A stretch of 64,000 bases of DNA from RH-AL1 sp965198715 (GTDB taxonomy: Bacteria; Pseudomonadota; Alphaproteobacteria; Rhizobiales; Beijerinckiaceae). The notes beneath the pieces were generated by a model. It had not been told where the DNA came from. It searched no databases and saw nothing but the letters and a program-made list of their open reading frames with translations. Location: positions 2,108,001 to 2,172,000 of the forward strand of contig CBDAPV010000001.1 in assembly GCA_965198715.1 (NCBI GenBank), in the 5' to 3' direction. The translations under genes were made by a program, and so were the position numbers. Of the stretch, positions 35,130 to 43,233 are shown piece by piece (position 1 is the stretch's first letter; each line of letters starts with the position of its first letter).

Positions 35130-35536
35130 CGTACCTCCTCGACACGAACGTTGTTTCCGAACTGCGTCGCACTCGGCCCCATGGCGGCGTCATATCCTGG
35201 CTGTCGAGCGTCGCGACGGACAGCCTGTTCGTTTCTGCGGTAACGATCGGCGAGCTGCAGGCAGGCGTCGAACGGCTCCTTGAAAGGGATCGAGCGAAGG
35301 CCGAAGAGATCGAGCGTTGGCTTGAGCGGGAATTAACATCGATGCGCATCCTGGCGATGGATGCGACCTGTTTCCGATCCTGGGCTCGTCTCATGCTAGG
35401 CAAGCCGCCGACAGTCGCACTCGACGCCATGATCGCCGCCACGGCGCTCGTGCACGGCTTCACCGTGGTCACCCGTAACACCAAAGACTTCGTTGACTTC
35501 GGCGTGGCTTTTCACGATCCCTTCTCGCCACCATGA
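35126..35536 (+). CDS. PIN-domain (VapC/FitB-like) toxin RNase
   Basis: The 136-residue protein has the PIN acidic sites: LLDTNVVSE (catalytic Asp near 6), the Glu in IGELQAGVE (about 43), the Asp in VALDAMIAATA (about 99) and the Asp in TRNTKDFVDFGV (about 120). FitB-like PIN toxins cleave RNA or tRNA. The GTG start overlaps the antitoxin stop (GTGA). Its own stop overlaps the ATG of the DUF3311 gene, so the toxin and a transport operon are fused transcriptionally. Confidence 0.92.
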   Translation: MTYLLDTNVVSELRRTRPHGGVISWLSSVATDSLFVSAVTIGELQAGVERLLERDRAKAEEIERWLERELTSMRILAMDATCFRSWARLMLGKPPTVALDAMIAATALVHGFTVVTRNTKDFVDFGVAFHDPFSPP

Positions 35537-35715
35537 AAGCCTTTCTCCTCCTCGTCCCCTGCGTGCTTGCGCTCGCCGCCCCCCTCTACAACAGGGACGA
35601 ACCGCGCCTGTTCGGCTTTCCCTTCCTGTATTGGGCGGTGTTCGCGCTGGTGCCAGTCTCGGCGCTGTTCATCTACGCCGCGTTCCGGCTCGACCGCGCC
35701 AAGGGCAAGGCATGA
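35533..35715 (+). CDS. DUF3311 small membrane protein, symporter partner
   Basis: The 60-residue product has two predicted membrane helices (KAFLLLVPCVLALAAPLY and FLYWAVFALVPVSALFIYAAF) separated by a short loop NRDEPRLFGFP. This is the DUF3311 pattern. These small proteins are nearly always encoded directly before a sodium/solute symporter, as here. The start overlaps the toxin stop and the stop overlaps the symporter ATG, so translation is probably coupled across all of them. Confidence 0.85.
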   Translation: MKAFLLLVPCVLALAAPLYNRDEPRLFGFPFLYWAVFALVPVSALFIYAAFRLDRAKGKA

Positions 35716-37289
35716 ACGGGGTCGGCTTGAGCCCCGCCGACGCGGCGGTGTCGCCGAACTGGCCGGCGACGATCGTCTTCGTCGTCATCTTCGCGCTGGT
35801 GACCGCCGTCGGCTTCCTCGCCGGGCGATGGCGCCGCGGCGACCTGTCGGACCTGAACGAATGGGGACTCGGCGGCCGCCGCTTCGGCGCCTGGGTGTCG
35901 TGGTTCCTCATCGGCGGCGACCTCTACACCGCCTACACCGTCATTGCGGTGCCGGCGCTGGTCTACGCCAGCGGCGCTTTCGGCCTCTTCGCCGTGCCCT
36001 ACACCATCCTCATCTACCCCCTCCTCTACGTCACCTTTCCCCGGCTCTGGGCGGTAACGCACCGGCGCGGCTACGTGACCGGCGCCGATTTCGTCACCGC
36101 ACGCTACGGCAGCCGCTGGCTCGGCCTCGCCATTGCGATGACCGGCATCGTTGCGACGATGCCCTACATAGCCCTGCAGCTCGTCGGCATGGAGAAGGCG
36201 ATCCAGGCGCTGGGCTTCCCCTCGAGCCACCTGCCGCTCACCATCGCCTTCGCGATCCTGGCCATCTACACCTACTCGTCAGGGCTGCGCGCCCCGGCCA
36301 TGATCGCCTTCGTCAAGGACATCATGATCTACATCTTCGTCATTGCCGCCGTGATCATCGTGCCGATCAAGCTCGGCGGCTACGGCGTGGTGTTCGACAG
36401 GGCCTCCGCGCTGCTCGACGCCAAGGCGGCCGCCACCCACAAGCCGGCCGGCATCCTGCTGGCGCCCTCGCAGATCGTGCCTTTCATGACGCTCGCCGCC
36501 GGCTCGGCGCTCGCGCTCTTCATGTATCCGAGCTCGATGACCGCCATCCTCTCGGCCTCCTCGCCGGGCGCGATCCGCCGCAACGCCTTCATGCTGCCGG
36601 CCTATTCGCTGGTGCTCGGGCTGATCGCCATCATGGGCTACATGGCGCTGGCGGCCGGCATCAAGGTGACGAACCCGCAGGATTCGGTGCCGCAGCTATT
36701 CCTCAAGATGTTCCCGAGCTGGTTCGCCGGCTTCGCCTTCGCCGGCATCGCAGTCGGCGCGCTGGTGCCCGCCGCTGTGATGTCGATCGGCGCTGCGAAC
36801 ACCTTCACCCGAAACGTGTGGAAGCCCTTCGTCAATCCGGCCATCGCCCCGGCGAGAGAGGCCGCGCTGGCCAAGTTCGTCAGCCTCGTCGTCAAGGTCG
36901 GCGCGCTGCTGGTGATCCTCCTGGTGCCGACGACCTTCGCCATCGACCTGCAGCTGCTCGGCGGCGTGTGGATGATCCAGATCTTCCCGGCGCTGGTGTT
37001 CGGCCTGTTCACGCGCTGGTTCCGCGGACCGGCACTGTTGGCCGGCTGGGCGGTCGGGCTCGGCGTCGGGACCTGGCTGTCCTACGGCGCCACCGCCTGG
37101 GTGCCGACCCACGCGGTGTGGGGCGGCGTCGCCGCCTACAACGGCTTCACCGCGCTTCTCCTCAACATCGTGGTCTCTGGCGCGCTGTCGCTGGTGCTGC
37201 CCAACGACGCGATCGACGAGACCGAGCCGGCCGACTACGACGACCGGCCCGCAGCCGTCGCCGCGGTGCCCGCGACGTTGGCGGCTTGA
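35712..37289 (+). CDS. Sodium:solute symporter (SSS family)
   Basis: The 525-residue transporter has about 13 membrane helices and the SSS landmarks: NEWGLGGRRFGAWVSWFLIGGDLYTAYT in the first core helix, GYVTGADFVTARYG, and a C-terminal half with FAGIAVGALVPAAVMSIGAANTFTRN. The start at 35712 (ATGA junction with DUF3311) was taken; longer frames overlap that gene completely. The family imports organic acids, sugars or vitamins with sodium. The pairing with DUF3311 suggests a monocarboxylate or related solute, which is inference. Confidence 0.93.
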   Translation: MNGVGLSPADAAVSPNWPATIVFVVIFALVTAVGFLAGRWRRGDLSDLNEWGLGGRRFGAWVSWFLIGGDLYTAYTVIAVPALVYASGAFGLFAVPYTILIYPLLYVTFPRLWAVTHRRGYVTGADFVTARYGSRWLGLAIAMTGIVATMPYIALQLVGMEKAIQALGFPSSHLPLTIAFAILAIYTYSSGLRAPAMIAFVKDIMIYIFVIAAVIIVPIKLGGYGVVFDRASALLDAKAAATHKPAGILLAPSQIVPFMTLAAGSALALFMYPSSMTAILSASSPGAIRRNAFMLPAYSLVLGLIAIMGYMALAAGIKVTNPQDSVPQLFLKMFPSWFAGFAFAGIAVGALVPAAVMSIGAANTFTRNVWKPFVNPAIAPAREAALAKFVSLVVKVGALLVILLVPTTFAIDLQLLGGVWMIQIFPALVFGLFTRWFRGPALLAGWAVGLGVGTWLSYGATAWVPTHAVWGGVAAYNGFTALLLNIVVSGALSLVLPNDAIDETEPADYDDRPAAVAAVPATLAA

Positions 37290-37340
37290 GCCTTGCCCGC
37301 GGCCTGAGCCTTGCCTGCAGCCTGAGCCTTGCCAAAGGGC
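37287..37340 (+). repeat. Three tandem 18-bp repeats after the symporter
   Basis: The first unit begins exactly on the TGA stop of the symporter gene. Units at 37287-37304, 37305-37322 and 37323-37340 share TGAGCCTTGCC and differ mainly in their last seven bases. Each repeat regenerates a TGA in frame, so the array adds back-up stop codons. It may arise from slippage. Confidence 0.85.
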
Positions 37341-37430
37341 TGACAAGGCTGACCTTCCGCGAGTGGCGCGGAATGCCGCACCTCGGGTAAGGAGGCGCAG
37401 CGCTTAGCCTTCGCCGAGGAGCTTGCACCC

Positions 37431-38429
37431 GTGCACTTCCCTTTTCCCCTCCTCGTCGGCGACATCGGCGGCACCAACGCGCGTTTCGCGCTCGTCGCCG
37501 AGCCCGGTGCCGACCCAACCAACGCGCAGCACCTCGCCACGCGCGATTACCCCAGCCTTGAGGCGGCGATCGCCGACACCATCCAGCACCTGCCGGCGCG
37601 GCCGCGCTCGGTGATCGCCGCCGCCGCCGGCCCCGTCGATGGGCGCACGGTGCACATGACCAACGCCCGCTGGTTCATCGACGGCACCAAGGTGGCCAGT
37701 GCCGCGCACCTCGAGCAGGGTCTGATCCTCAACGACTTCGAGGCCCAAGCTCTCGCCCTGCCGACAGTCCGGGCGGAGTGGGTGCGACAGATCGGCGACG
37801 TCCACAATACGCTTGGCGGGTCGCAGCTGGTGCTGGGGCCCGGCACCGGCCTCGGCGCGTCGGCGCTGATCGAGGTCAACGGTCGGCACTTCGCGTTGGC
37901 CAGCGAGGCCGGGCATGTCGATTTCGGACCGGTCGGTGCAGAGGAGGGCGCGATCTGGCCGCACATCCCGATGATGCCGCACGGCCGCATTTCCGCCGAG
38001 ACGGTGTTCTCCGGACCCGGCCTGCTTCGCCTGCACAGGGCGCGCTTCACCGCACGCGGGCTGGTCGCGCCCTCCTACGATGAGAAGGTGCTCGTGGAGC
38101 GCGCCAAGGCCGACCATTATAGCGAGGACGCCGACACGGTGAGGCTATTCTGGCGCCTGGCTGCGCGCTTTGCCGGCGACATGACCATGTCGTTTCTTGC
38201 GACCGGCGGCGTCACCTTCTCGGGCGGTGTGTTGCCCCGCCTCGTCGACTTTCTCGACCCCGCCAGCTTCCGCGCCCGCTTCGAGGACAAGTCGCCCTTC
38301 GTCGAGCTGCTGCGCAAGGTGCCGACTCGCATCATCACCACCGGCGACGCCGTGCTCGCCGGCCTCGGTGCGCTCGCCGCCGAGCCCGACCGCTACTGCG
38401 TCGACTGGAAGCACCGCGCCTGGGTGTAG
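37431..38429 (+). CDS. glk: Glucokinase
   Basis: Glk phosphorylates glucose to glucose-6-phosphate. The 332-residue protein is a ROK/Glk-type hexokinase fold with DIGGTNARFALV (phosphate 1), AAAGPVDGRTVHMTNARW (sugar-binding loop), LNDFEAQA (catalytic Asp) and GPGTGLGAS (phosphate 2). The start is a GTG at 37431 with GAGGAG about ten bases upstream. No sugar transporter is adjacent other than the SSS symporter upstream, from which it is separated by the tandem repeats. Confidence 0.95.
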   Translation: MHFPFPLLVGDIGGTNARFALVAEPGADPTNAQHLATRDYPSLEAAIADTIQHLPARPRSVIAAAAGPVDGRTVHMTNARWFIDGTKVASAAHLEQGLILNDFEAQALALPTVRAEWVRQIGDVHNTLGGSQLVLGPGTGLGASALIEVNGRHFALASEAGHVDFGPVGAEEGAIWPHIPMMPHGRISAETVFSGPGLLRLHRARFTARGLVAPSYDEKVLVERAKADHYSEDADTVRLFWRLAARFAGDMTMSFLATGGVTFSGGVLPRLVDFLDPASFRARFEDKSPFVELLRKVPTRIITTGDAVLAGLGALAAEPDRYCVDWKHRAWV

Positions 38430-38472
38430 AGGTGCTCCTCCTCCCTTAAGCGGAGCCAAGGAAGATTGCGCC

Positions 38473-39138
38473 CTACCGCTGGTCGATCCGCGGCAGCGTC
38501 CAGCCTTCGGCCTCGGCAGCCGTCGCCCAGTCGCGCCACGCCGGCAAGGTGCGCATCGCATCGATGTAGGCGCGACTCGCGTCCGTGAGCGGCACGGCGT
38601 AGGCGGCGAAGCGGTTCACGACTGGCGCGAACATGGCGTCGGCGGCTGTGAAATCCCCGAACAGGAAGCCGCCCTTTCCGCCGAAGCGGGCGAGGGCATC
38701 GGCCCAGGCCGCCTCGATGCGGCTGCAGTCGGCCGATACCGCCGTCTGCGCCTCGGGCTCAAGCGCAGCCGGGCGTTTGTCCCGGCGCATGTTCATCGGC
38801 AGGTGTCGGCGCAGCGCCGAGAACCCCGAATGCATCTCGGCCGAGAGCGAGCGGGCGAGCGCCCGCGCCGCCGGATCGCGCGGCCAGATTGCGAGGTCGG
38901 GATGCGTCTCGGCCACATGCTCGACAATGGCGAGCGAGTCCCAGATCACGAGGTCGCCCTCGCTCAGCACCGGCACCTTGCCGGCGGGGCTGTGGCGCAG
39001 GATCTCGGCTTGCGCCTGGGGCGTGTCGAGCGGGATCACGATCTCGTCGAAGGGGATCGCGAAGGCGCGCATCAGCAGCCACGGCCGCATCGACCACGAC
39101 GAATAAACCTTATTGGCAATGACGAGCCGGCGCGCCAT
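38473..39138 (-). CDS. Glutathione S-transferase family protein
   Basis: The 221-residue product begins RRLVIANKVYSSWSMRPWLLM, with a candidate catalytic Ser in SSWS as in zeta/theta-like GSTs. HSPAGKVPVL (cis-Pro loop) and the SLAIVEHVAE glutathione-binding Ser follow, then an all-helical C-terminal domain with GDFTAADAMFAPVV. Its ATG overlaps the stop of the upstream gene by one base, so it is the second gene of a two-gene unit. The substrate is unknown. Confidence 0.9.
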   Translation of the reverse strand: MARRLVIANKVYSSWSMRPWLLMRAFAIPFDEIVIPLDTPQAQAEILRHSPAGKVPVLSEGDLVIWDSLAIVEHVAETHPDLAIWPRDPAARALARSLSAEMHSGFSALRRHLPMNMRRDKRPAALEPEAQTAVSADCSRIEAAWADALARFGGKGGFLFGDFTAADAMFAPVVNRFAAYAVPLTDASRAYIDAMRTLPAWRDWATAAEAEGWTLPRIDQR

Positions 39139-40259
39139 CAGCCGCCGTCGCCCACGTGCAGGCGATGCTCGGCGCGCGCAAGGTTCAGCTTGGCGCCGAG
39201 CCCGTCGCCGAGACTGCGGTCGGCGACGCGCTGGGGCGCTCGGGCCTCGCCGTCGACGCGACGCTGGGTGAGCACGATGTCCTCGCCGAAGGCGTAGAGG
39301 TCGGCGACGGGGCGTGCGGCCGGCAGACGTGCGGGCAGCGCGAAGTCCTCGACGGTATCGAAGCGCGACACGAGGATGGTCGAGGAGAGTTCGAGCGTGA
39401 AAGCCTGCGCCGCCAGCAGGGCGCCGATTGCGACGGGGGCCACGAGGTGGGCGCCGGGCTCGGCATCGAGATGGGCGAGAAAGGTGTCGCCGCGGAAGGG
39501 GCCGTGTAGCACCAGCGCGGAGGCGCCGACGAGCGCGGCGAACGGGCCGGCGACCAGGCCGGCGCGACTCGAGGGCGGCAGCAGCGAGAGGATGCGCCGG
39601 GTCGGGTTGATGCGCGCCTGTTCGACGAGGGAGAGAGCGTCGGCGAGGAGGGTCGCCTGCCGGTGCGATATCAGGCGCGTCGTCGCGCCTTTGCCGGCAA
39701 AGGTGGCGATGAAGGGCATCTCCAGCGCACCCTCGGCCTCTTCGTCGGGCTCGGACGAGGCGTCGAGCGCTGCAGCCGACACGTCGAGCGCGCCGTCGAC
39801 CGGCTCCGTGCCGTGGGTCGCGATCAGCCGCACGCTGTCGGTGAGGGCGGCGGCCGAGAGATAGGTCTCGCCGAGCGCCTCGCCGTAGAACGCCGGACCG
39901 ATCAGCGCCGTTGCCTCCGCTGCGGCGGCATGAGCGGCGAGCTCGATCGCGTCGAGGCCGGGGCGCACCAGCGCCGGCTCCAGCCCGGCCCGGACAGCGG
40001 CAGCGATGGTCACCAGGGTCTGGACCTGCGCGCCGGCAACAATCAGCAGGCGCTCGCCGCGGCGAAGCCCGGACAGGCGGAAGCGTGCGGCGAGCACGCG
40101 GGCGCGGCGCGCCAGCACGGCGGCCGCCACGCCGCCAGCGTCGTCGGCGGCGAGCACCGTCCCGGGGCTGGTGCGTGCGGCGGTGGCGAGCAGGGCGTCG
40201 AGCCCGCTGAGAGCGAAGCTATCGTCGCCGCCGGAGGCGAGGTGCGGAGGAAGCGTCAT
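39138..40259 (-). CDS. Reduced acyl-CoA-synthetase-like (ANL superfamily) protein
   Basis: The 373-residue product resembles the N-terminal portion of AMP-forming ligases: RRGERLLIVAGAQVQTLVTIAAAVRAGLEPALVRPGLD near the start and FAALVGASALVLHGPFRGDTFLAHL in the middle. Where the AMP-binding loop would read T-S-G-T-T-G-x-P-K-G, this protein has ATFAGKGATTRLISHRQ, with several key positions lost. The C-terminal lid domain with its catalytic Lys is missing; normal members are 500-550 residues. It is likely a ligand-binding or regulatory relative rather than a ligase. It is co-transcribed with the GST. Confidence 0.6.
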   Translation of the reverse strand: MTLPPHLASGGDDSFALSGLDALLATAARTSPGTVLAADDAGGVAAAVLARRARVLAARFRLSGLRRGERLLIVAGAQVQTLVTIAAAVRAGLEPALVRPGLDAIELAAHAAAAEATALIGPAFYGEALGETYLSAAALTDSVRLIATHGTEPVDGALDVSAAALDASSEPDEEAEGALEMPFIATFAGKGATTRLISHRQATLLADALSLVEQARINPTRRILSLLPPSSRAGLVAGPFAALVGASALVLHGPFRGDTFLAHLDAEPGAHLVAPVAIGALLAAQAFTLELSSTILVSRFDTVEDFALPARLPAARPVADLYAFGEDIVLTQRRVDGEARAPQRVADRSLGDGLGAKLNLARAEHRLHVGDGG

Positions 40260-40542
40260 GAGACCGGCAAGGATGTCGAGTGGAGGTCAACCACTCCGAG
40301 GAGCTTTCGGAGCGGCACGACCATTCTCACTTTCTAGACCATCGACTGGCGATTCGCATGGTCGCCCGCCGCGCGAGAGACCAAGTCAGCCAAACCGGTC
40401 GTCACCATAACGCCTCAATGCGCGGTAAAGAGCACACGCCTCGCCCGGCGTCGCCAAGTACACCGAGGGCAACGGACGGCCGCTGCTTCCTTACCTCTCC
40501 GGCCGCACCGGACGAGCGAAGAATGATAAGGATTTCTCTCCG

Positions 40543-41301
40543 ATGACGCTTTGGTCCAAGCGCCTGTCCTACCGATCGCGCATCCTCGCCGTCGCGCTGA
40601 TCGGAGCTGGCCTCGCCGCCAGCCCGGCTCTCGCCGCCAAGAAGAAGCCGCCGGCCGCGCCTGCCGCTCCGGCGGCCGATGCGCCGACCGTGGAGCCCAA
40701 CGCTCCCGCCGCACCGCCGCCGGGCGCGCAGAACAACCGCCTCGCGTTGACCGCGACCCAGCAATCCTGGACCAAGGTGTGCGGCAAGGATCCCTCCGCC
40801 AACAAGCAGGTCTGCTACACCACCCGCGACTTCTCGGCCGAGGCCGGCAAACCGCCGGTCCTTGCGCTCGCCGTCTACGACATCCAGGGCGACGACCAGC
40901 GCATCGTGCGCATGCTCATGCCAATCGGCTTGATGCTGCGCCCGGGCTTCCGCTTCACGGTGGAAGGGCAGCCGCCGATCGATGGGACCTACGAGATCTG
41001 CTTCCCGAATGGTTGTTTCGCCGAGGCCAAGATCAAGAGCGCCATGCTCGACACGATGAAGAAGGGCAAGAGCGTCGACGTCAACGTGCGCAATCGCGAC
41101 AGCGCCGAGGTGATCTTCCAGGTGCCGCTCGACGGCTTCGGTACCGCCTTCGATGGGCCGGCCATCGATCCCAAGGTGCTGCAGGAGCAGCAGCAGAAGC
41201 TTCAGGCCGAGTTGCAGAAGCGCGCTGAGGACGAGCGCAAGAAGCTCGAGGCCAGCAAAACGAACCCAGCTGGCGGCGCCGCGCTACCGACAGGCAAGTA
41301 G
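40543..41301 (+). CDS. Invasion-associated locus B (IalB) family exported protein
   Basis: The 252-residue protein has a signal peptide (SRILAVALIGAGLAASPALA) and a Pro/Ala-rich linker (about 30-62). The IalB domain (about 70-215) shows WTKVCGK, VCYTTRDF, YEICFPNGCFAEAKI and IFQVPLDGFGTAFDGP, with four cysteines able to form disulfides. A charged Gln/Lys-rich coiled tail follows. The family is common in Hyphomicrobiales; in Bartonella it aids host-cell entry, but free-living relatives have no known role. AAGGA lies about 11 bp before the ATG. Confidence 0.92.
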   Translation: MTLWSKRLSYRSRILAVALIGAGLAASPALAAKKKPPAAPAAPAADAPTVEPNAPAAPPPGAQNNRLALTATQQSWTKVCGKDPSANKQVCYTTRDFSAEAGKPPVLALAVYDIQGDDQRIVRMLMPIGLMLRPGFRFTVEGQPPIDGTYEICFPNGCFAEAKIKSAMLDTMKKGKSVDVNVRNRDSAEVIFQVPLDGFGTAFDGPAIDPKVLQEQQQKLQAELQKRAEDERKKLEASKTNPAGGAALPTGK

Positions 41302-41325
41302 CCCATCGTCGAACGATCCGCGAAA

Positions 41326-41349
41326 GCGCGCCCTGGCGCGCCCATTTTT
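41326..41349. terminator. Intrinsic terminator after the IalB gene
   Basis: A GC-rich stem (GCGCGCC at 41326-41332 with GGCGCGC at 41335-41341) is followed by TTTTT at 41345-41349. It lies 25 bp after the IalB stop and before the convergent small gene, so it may serve both directions, though the T run favours the plus strand. Confidence 0.7.
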
Positions 41350-41403
41350 GCGTCGCGGCCATGCCAGGGAAGCAAGCACCGATTCTCGCGAGACCCCCCC
41401 GCA

Positions 41404-41667
41404 TTAGTGCTTCTTGTGCGCCGCTGCGGGCCGCACCGGCTTTTTAGCGGCTTCCTTCCTCTCGGGCGCCGGCGCCTTCTTGCGAGGCGGGATCTGCGTC
41501 ACGGGCTTGCTGACATCGCCTTGCTGGCCTTCCATGCTGGGCATCGGCGGCATCTTGGGCTCCAGTGTGGAAGCGGCGGGCGGCTGCTGCGCCGCGGCGT
41601 TGCCCGACAGCGAGCCCGTGACGACCATAAGGCCGGTGGCGAAAACGGGTAGGAAAGGTCGTTTCAT
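41404..41667 (-). CDS. Small exported Pro/Lys-rich protein
   Basis: The 87-residue product has a clear signal peptide (LPVFATGLMVVTGSLSGNAAAQ, cleavage after AAA-Q about 26) and a mature chain of about 60 residues dominated by Pro, Lys, Ala and Met (PKMPPMPSMEG), ending in a basic AAHKKH tail. No domain can be named. The low-complexity composition suggests a periplasmic or envelope-bound, possibly metal- or polyanion-interacting protein. It is convergent with the IalB gene. Confidence 0.6.
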   Translation of the reverse strand: MKRPFLPVFATGLMVVTGSLSGNAAAQQPPAASTLEPKMPPMPSMEGQQGDVSKPVTQIPPRKKAPAPERKEAAKKPVRPAAAHKKH

Positions 41668-41886
41668 CCATACTCTCGGCTTCGGCGAACCAATGCATCG
41701 GCCGCCCGTAAATTGCTATCGGGTGAATGTACGACCTTCTCTTTTGTTGCCGGCCAGTCTGGGTCGTTCGAGCCCGACACAATGCCGCCTTCGCATCGCA
41801 ACAGAGTGTTGCGCGATGTGACTTGCCCGGCGGATCGGCGAAGGGCTACATCCAGTCATATTTAAACGCAGGGGCGGGCAGGACGG

Positions 41887-42531
41887 ATGACTGCGACGGA
41901 ACACGGGTTCGGGCGCGAAGCGGACCGCCTCTCGGCTTCGCCGCGGCTGTTCGACAGCGCGTTGCTGGACAGGCTCTCGCGCGTGCACTGGACGATGCCG
42001 CTGTTCGTCTACACGCCGATCATTGTCGTACTCGCCGTTCTCTCGTTCCGGATGATGGCGCCGCTCACCGCGGTCGCGATGATGACGGTCGGTTATCTCC
42101 TCTGGACGCTGATCGAGTATTTCGGCCACCGCTACCTGTTCCACTGGGAATTTCCCGGCGAGTTCGGCAGGCGGATGCATTTCCTTATCCACGGCGTGCA
42201 TCACGACCATCCCAACGACCCGCTGCGGCTGGTGATGCCGATTCTGCTCTCCGGCCCGATCATGATCGCCGCCTTGATCGTGGCGACGCTCCTCTTCGGT
42301 GCGACGCTGCGACTGCCGGCGCTGGCCGGCTTCATCGCCGGCTACCTCGCCTACGACATGGTGCACTACTACACTCACCATGCCGTGCCGACGACGAAGC
42401 TCGGCATGATGCTGCGCCGCCTGCACCTGATGCACCACTTCCGCGACCACGATAAAGGCTTTGGCGTCAGCGCGCCGTATTGGGATTACGTGTTCGGCAC
42501 GATCGAGAAGAAGCCGGAGCGGCGAAGCTAG
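41887..42531 (+). CDS. Fatty-acid hydroxylase/sterol desaturase superfamily membrane protein
   Basis: The 214-residue protein has about four membrane helices and the di-iron histidine boxes of the superfamily: GHRYLFH (about 78-84), HGVHHDHP (about 99-106), HYYTHH (about 162-167) and HLMHHFRDH (about 183-191). Small bacterial members resemble the 2-hydroxylase (FA2H/Scs7) core without cytochrome b5. It may hydroxylate a membrane lipid chain. It stands alone in its neighbourhood. Confidence 0.88.
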   Translation: MTATEHGFGREADRLSASPRLFDSALLDRLSRVHWTMPLFVYTPIIVVLAVLSFRMMAPLTAVAMMTVGYLLWTLIEYFGHRYLFHWEFPGEFGRRMHFLIHGVHHDHPNDPLRLVMPILLSGPIMIAALIVATLLFGATLRLPALAGFIAGYLAYDMVHYYTHHAVPTTKLGMMLRRLHLMHHFRDHDKGFGVSAPYWDYVFGTIEKKPERRS

Positions 42532-43233
42532 GCTCCTCGCCTTTCGGGCGAAACCGACGAGACTGATGATCACGGGCCTTCTTGCGGTGATCCGGCCAAG
42601 GCTGTCGCCCCGGCCGATCGGCCGGACAACTGTGTCCATACGATCGTCTGATTAGGTATGCCTTGATACAACGGTTTCGCGCCGTCATGCAGCGTTGCGC
42701 ATTCGGCATTGGCACGCTTTGTCCATAAGACGATCAGGGCGAAGACGCCGACAACGTGTCCGTCAAACGGGTCTCAGCTTCCGAGACCATCGCGACCAGG
42801 GCGCCGGCATAGAAGACAAGGAAGAGCATTATCAAGATGCGCGGTCTTCGCGGGCGTGTTTCTCCTCGCGAGATGGTCGTCGGCATAGGTCACCGAAAGT
42901 TCGGGGGCAGGGAGCTGCATTACAGCCTTGATGCGCCGCCTGCGCATCACCCGTTCGATTGGGATCTCGCGCCTTTCGACGATACTTCTGCTGCCTGACG
43001 GCGCGGTTCGCGTGCGAGAAGAAGCTGCTGCGCGCACACGGATCAAGACAGGGCCTATCCGTATAGCAGCGCCGGACGGGGTCGCTCGCAGAGAGGCGAG
43101 GCCAATTGCTACGCGATGGTGGTCGATCGGCAGCCCGCCGGACTGCGGAGACTCTGGTACGACCCAACGCATGAACTCGAGGATGCCCATCGCATCCCCG
43201 AGCGCCGAATTCGTAAACTAAGGCCTGCGGTCG
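42532..43233. other. 702-bp gap with no convincing gene
   Basis: Frames on both strands are broken or arginine-rich without recognisable motifs. One short minus-strand frame (42829 to 42734) encodes a hydrophobic 31-residue peptide starting MLFLVFYAGALVAMVSE. It has no ribosome-binding site and may be chance or the end of a lost membrane gene. No RNA gene, terminator or mobile element end was recognised. Confidence 0.45.

Noticed and set aside
42928..43221. A 97-codon plus-strand frame before the MCP gene
   Set aside because: Arg-rich without motif or ribosome-binding site; treated as part of an empty gap.
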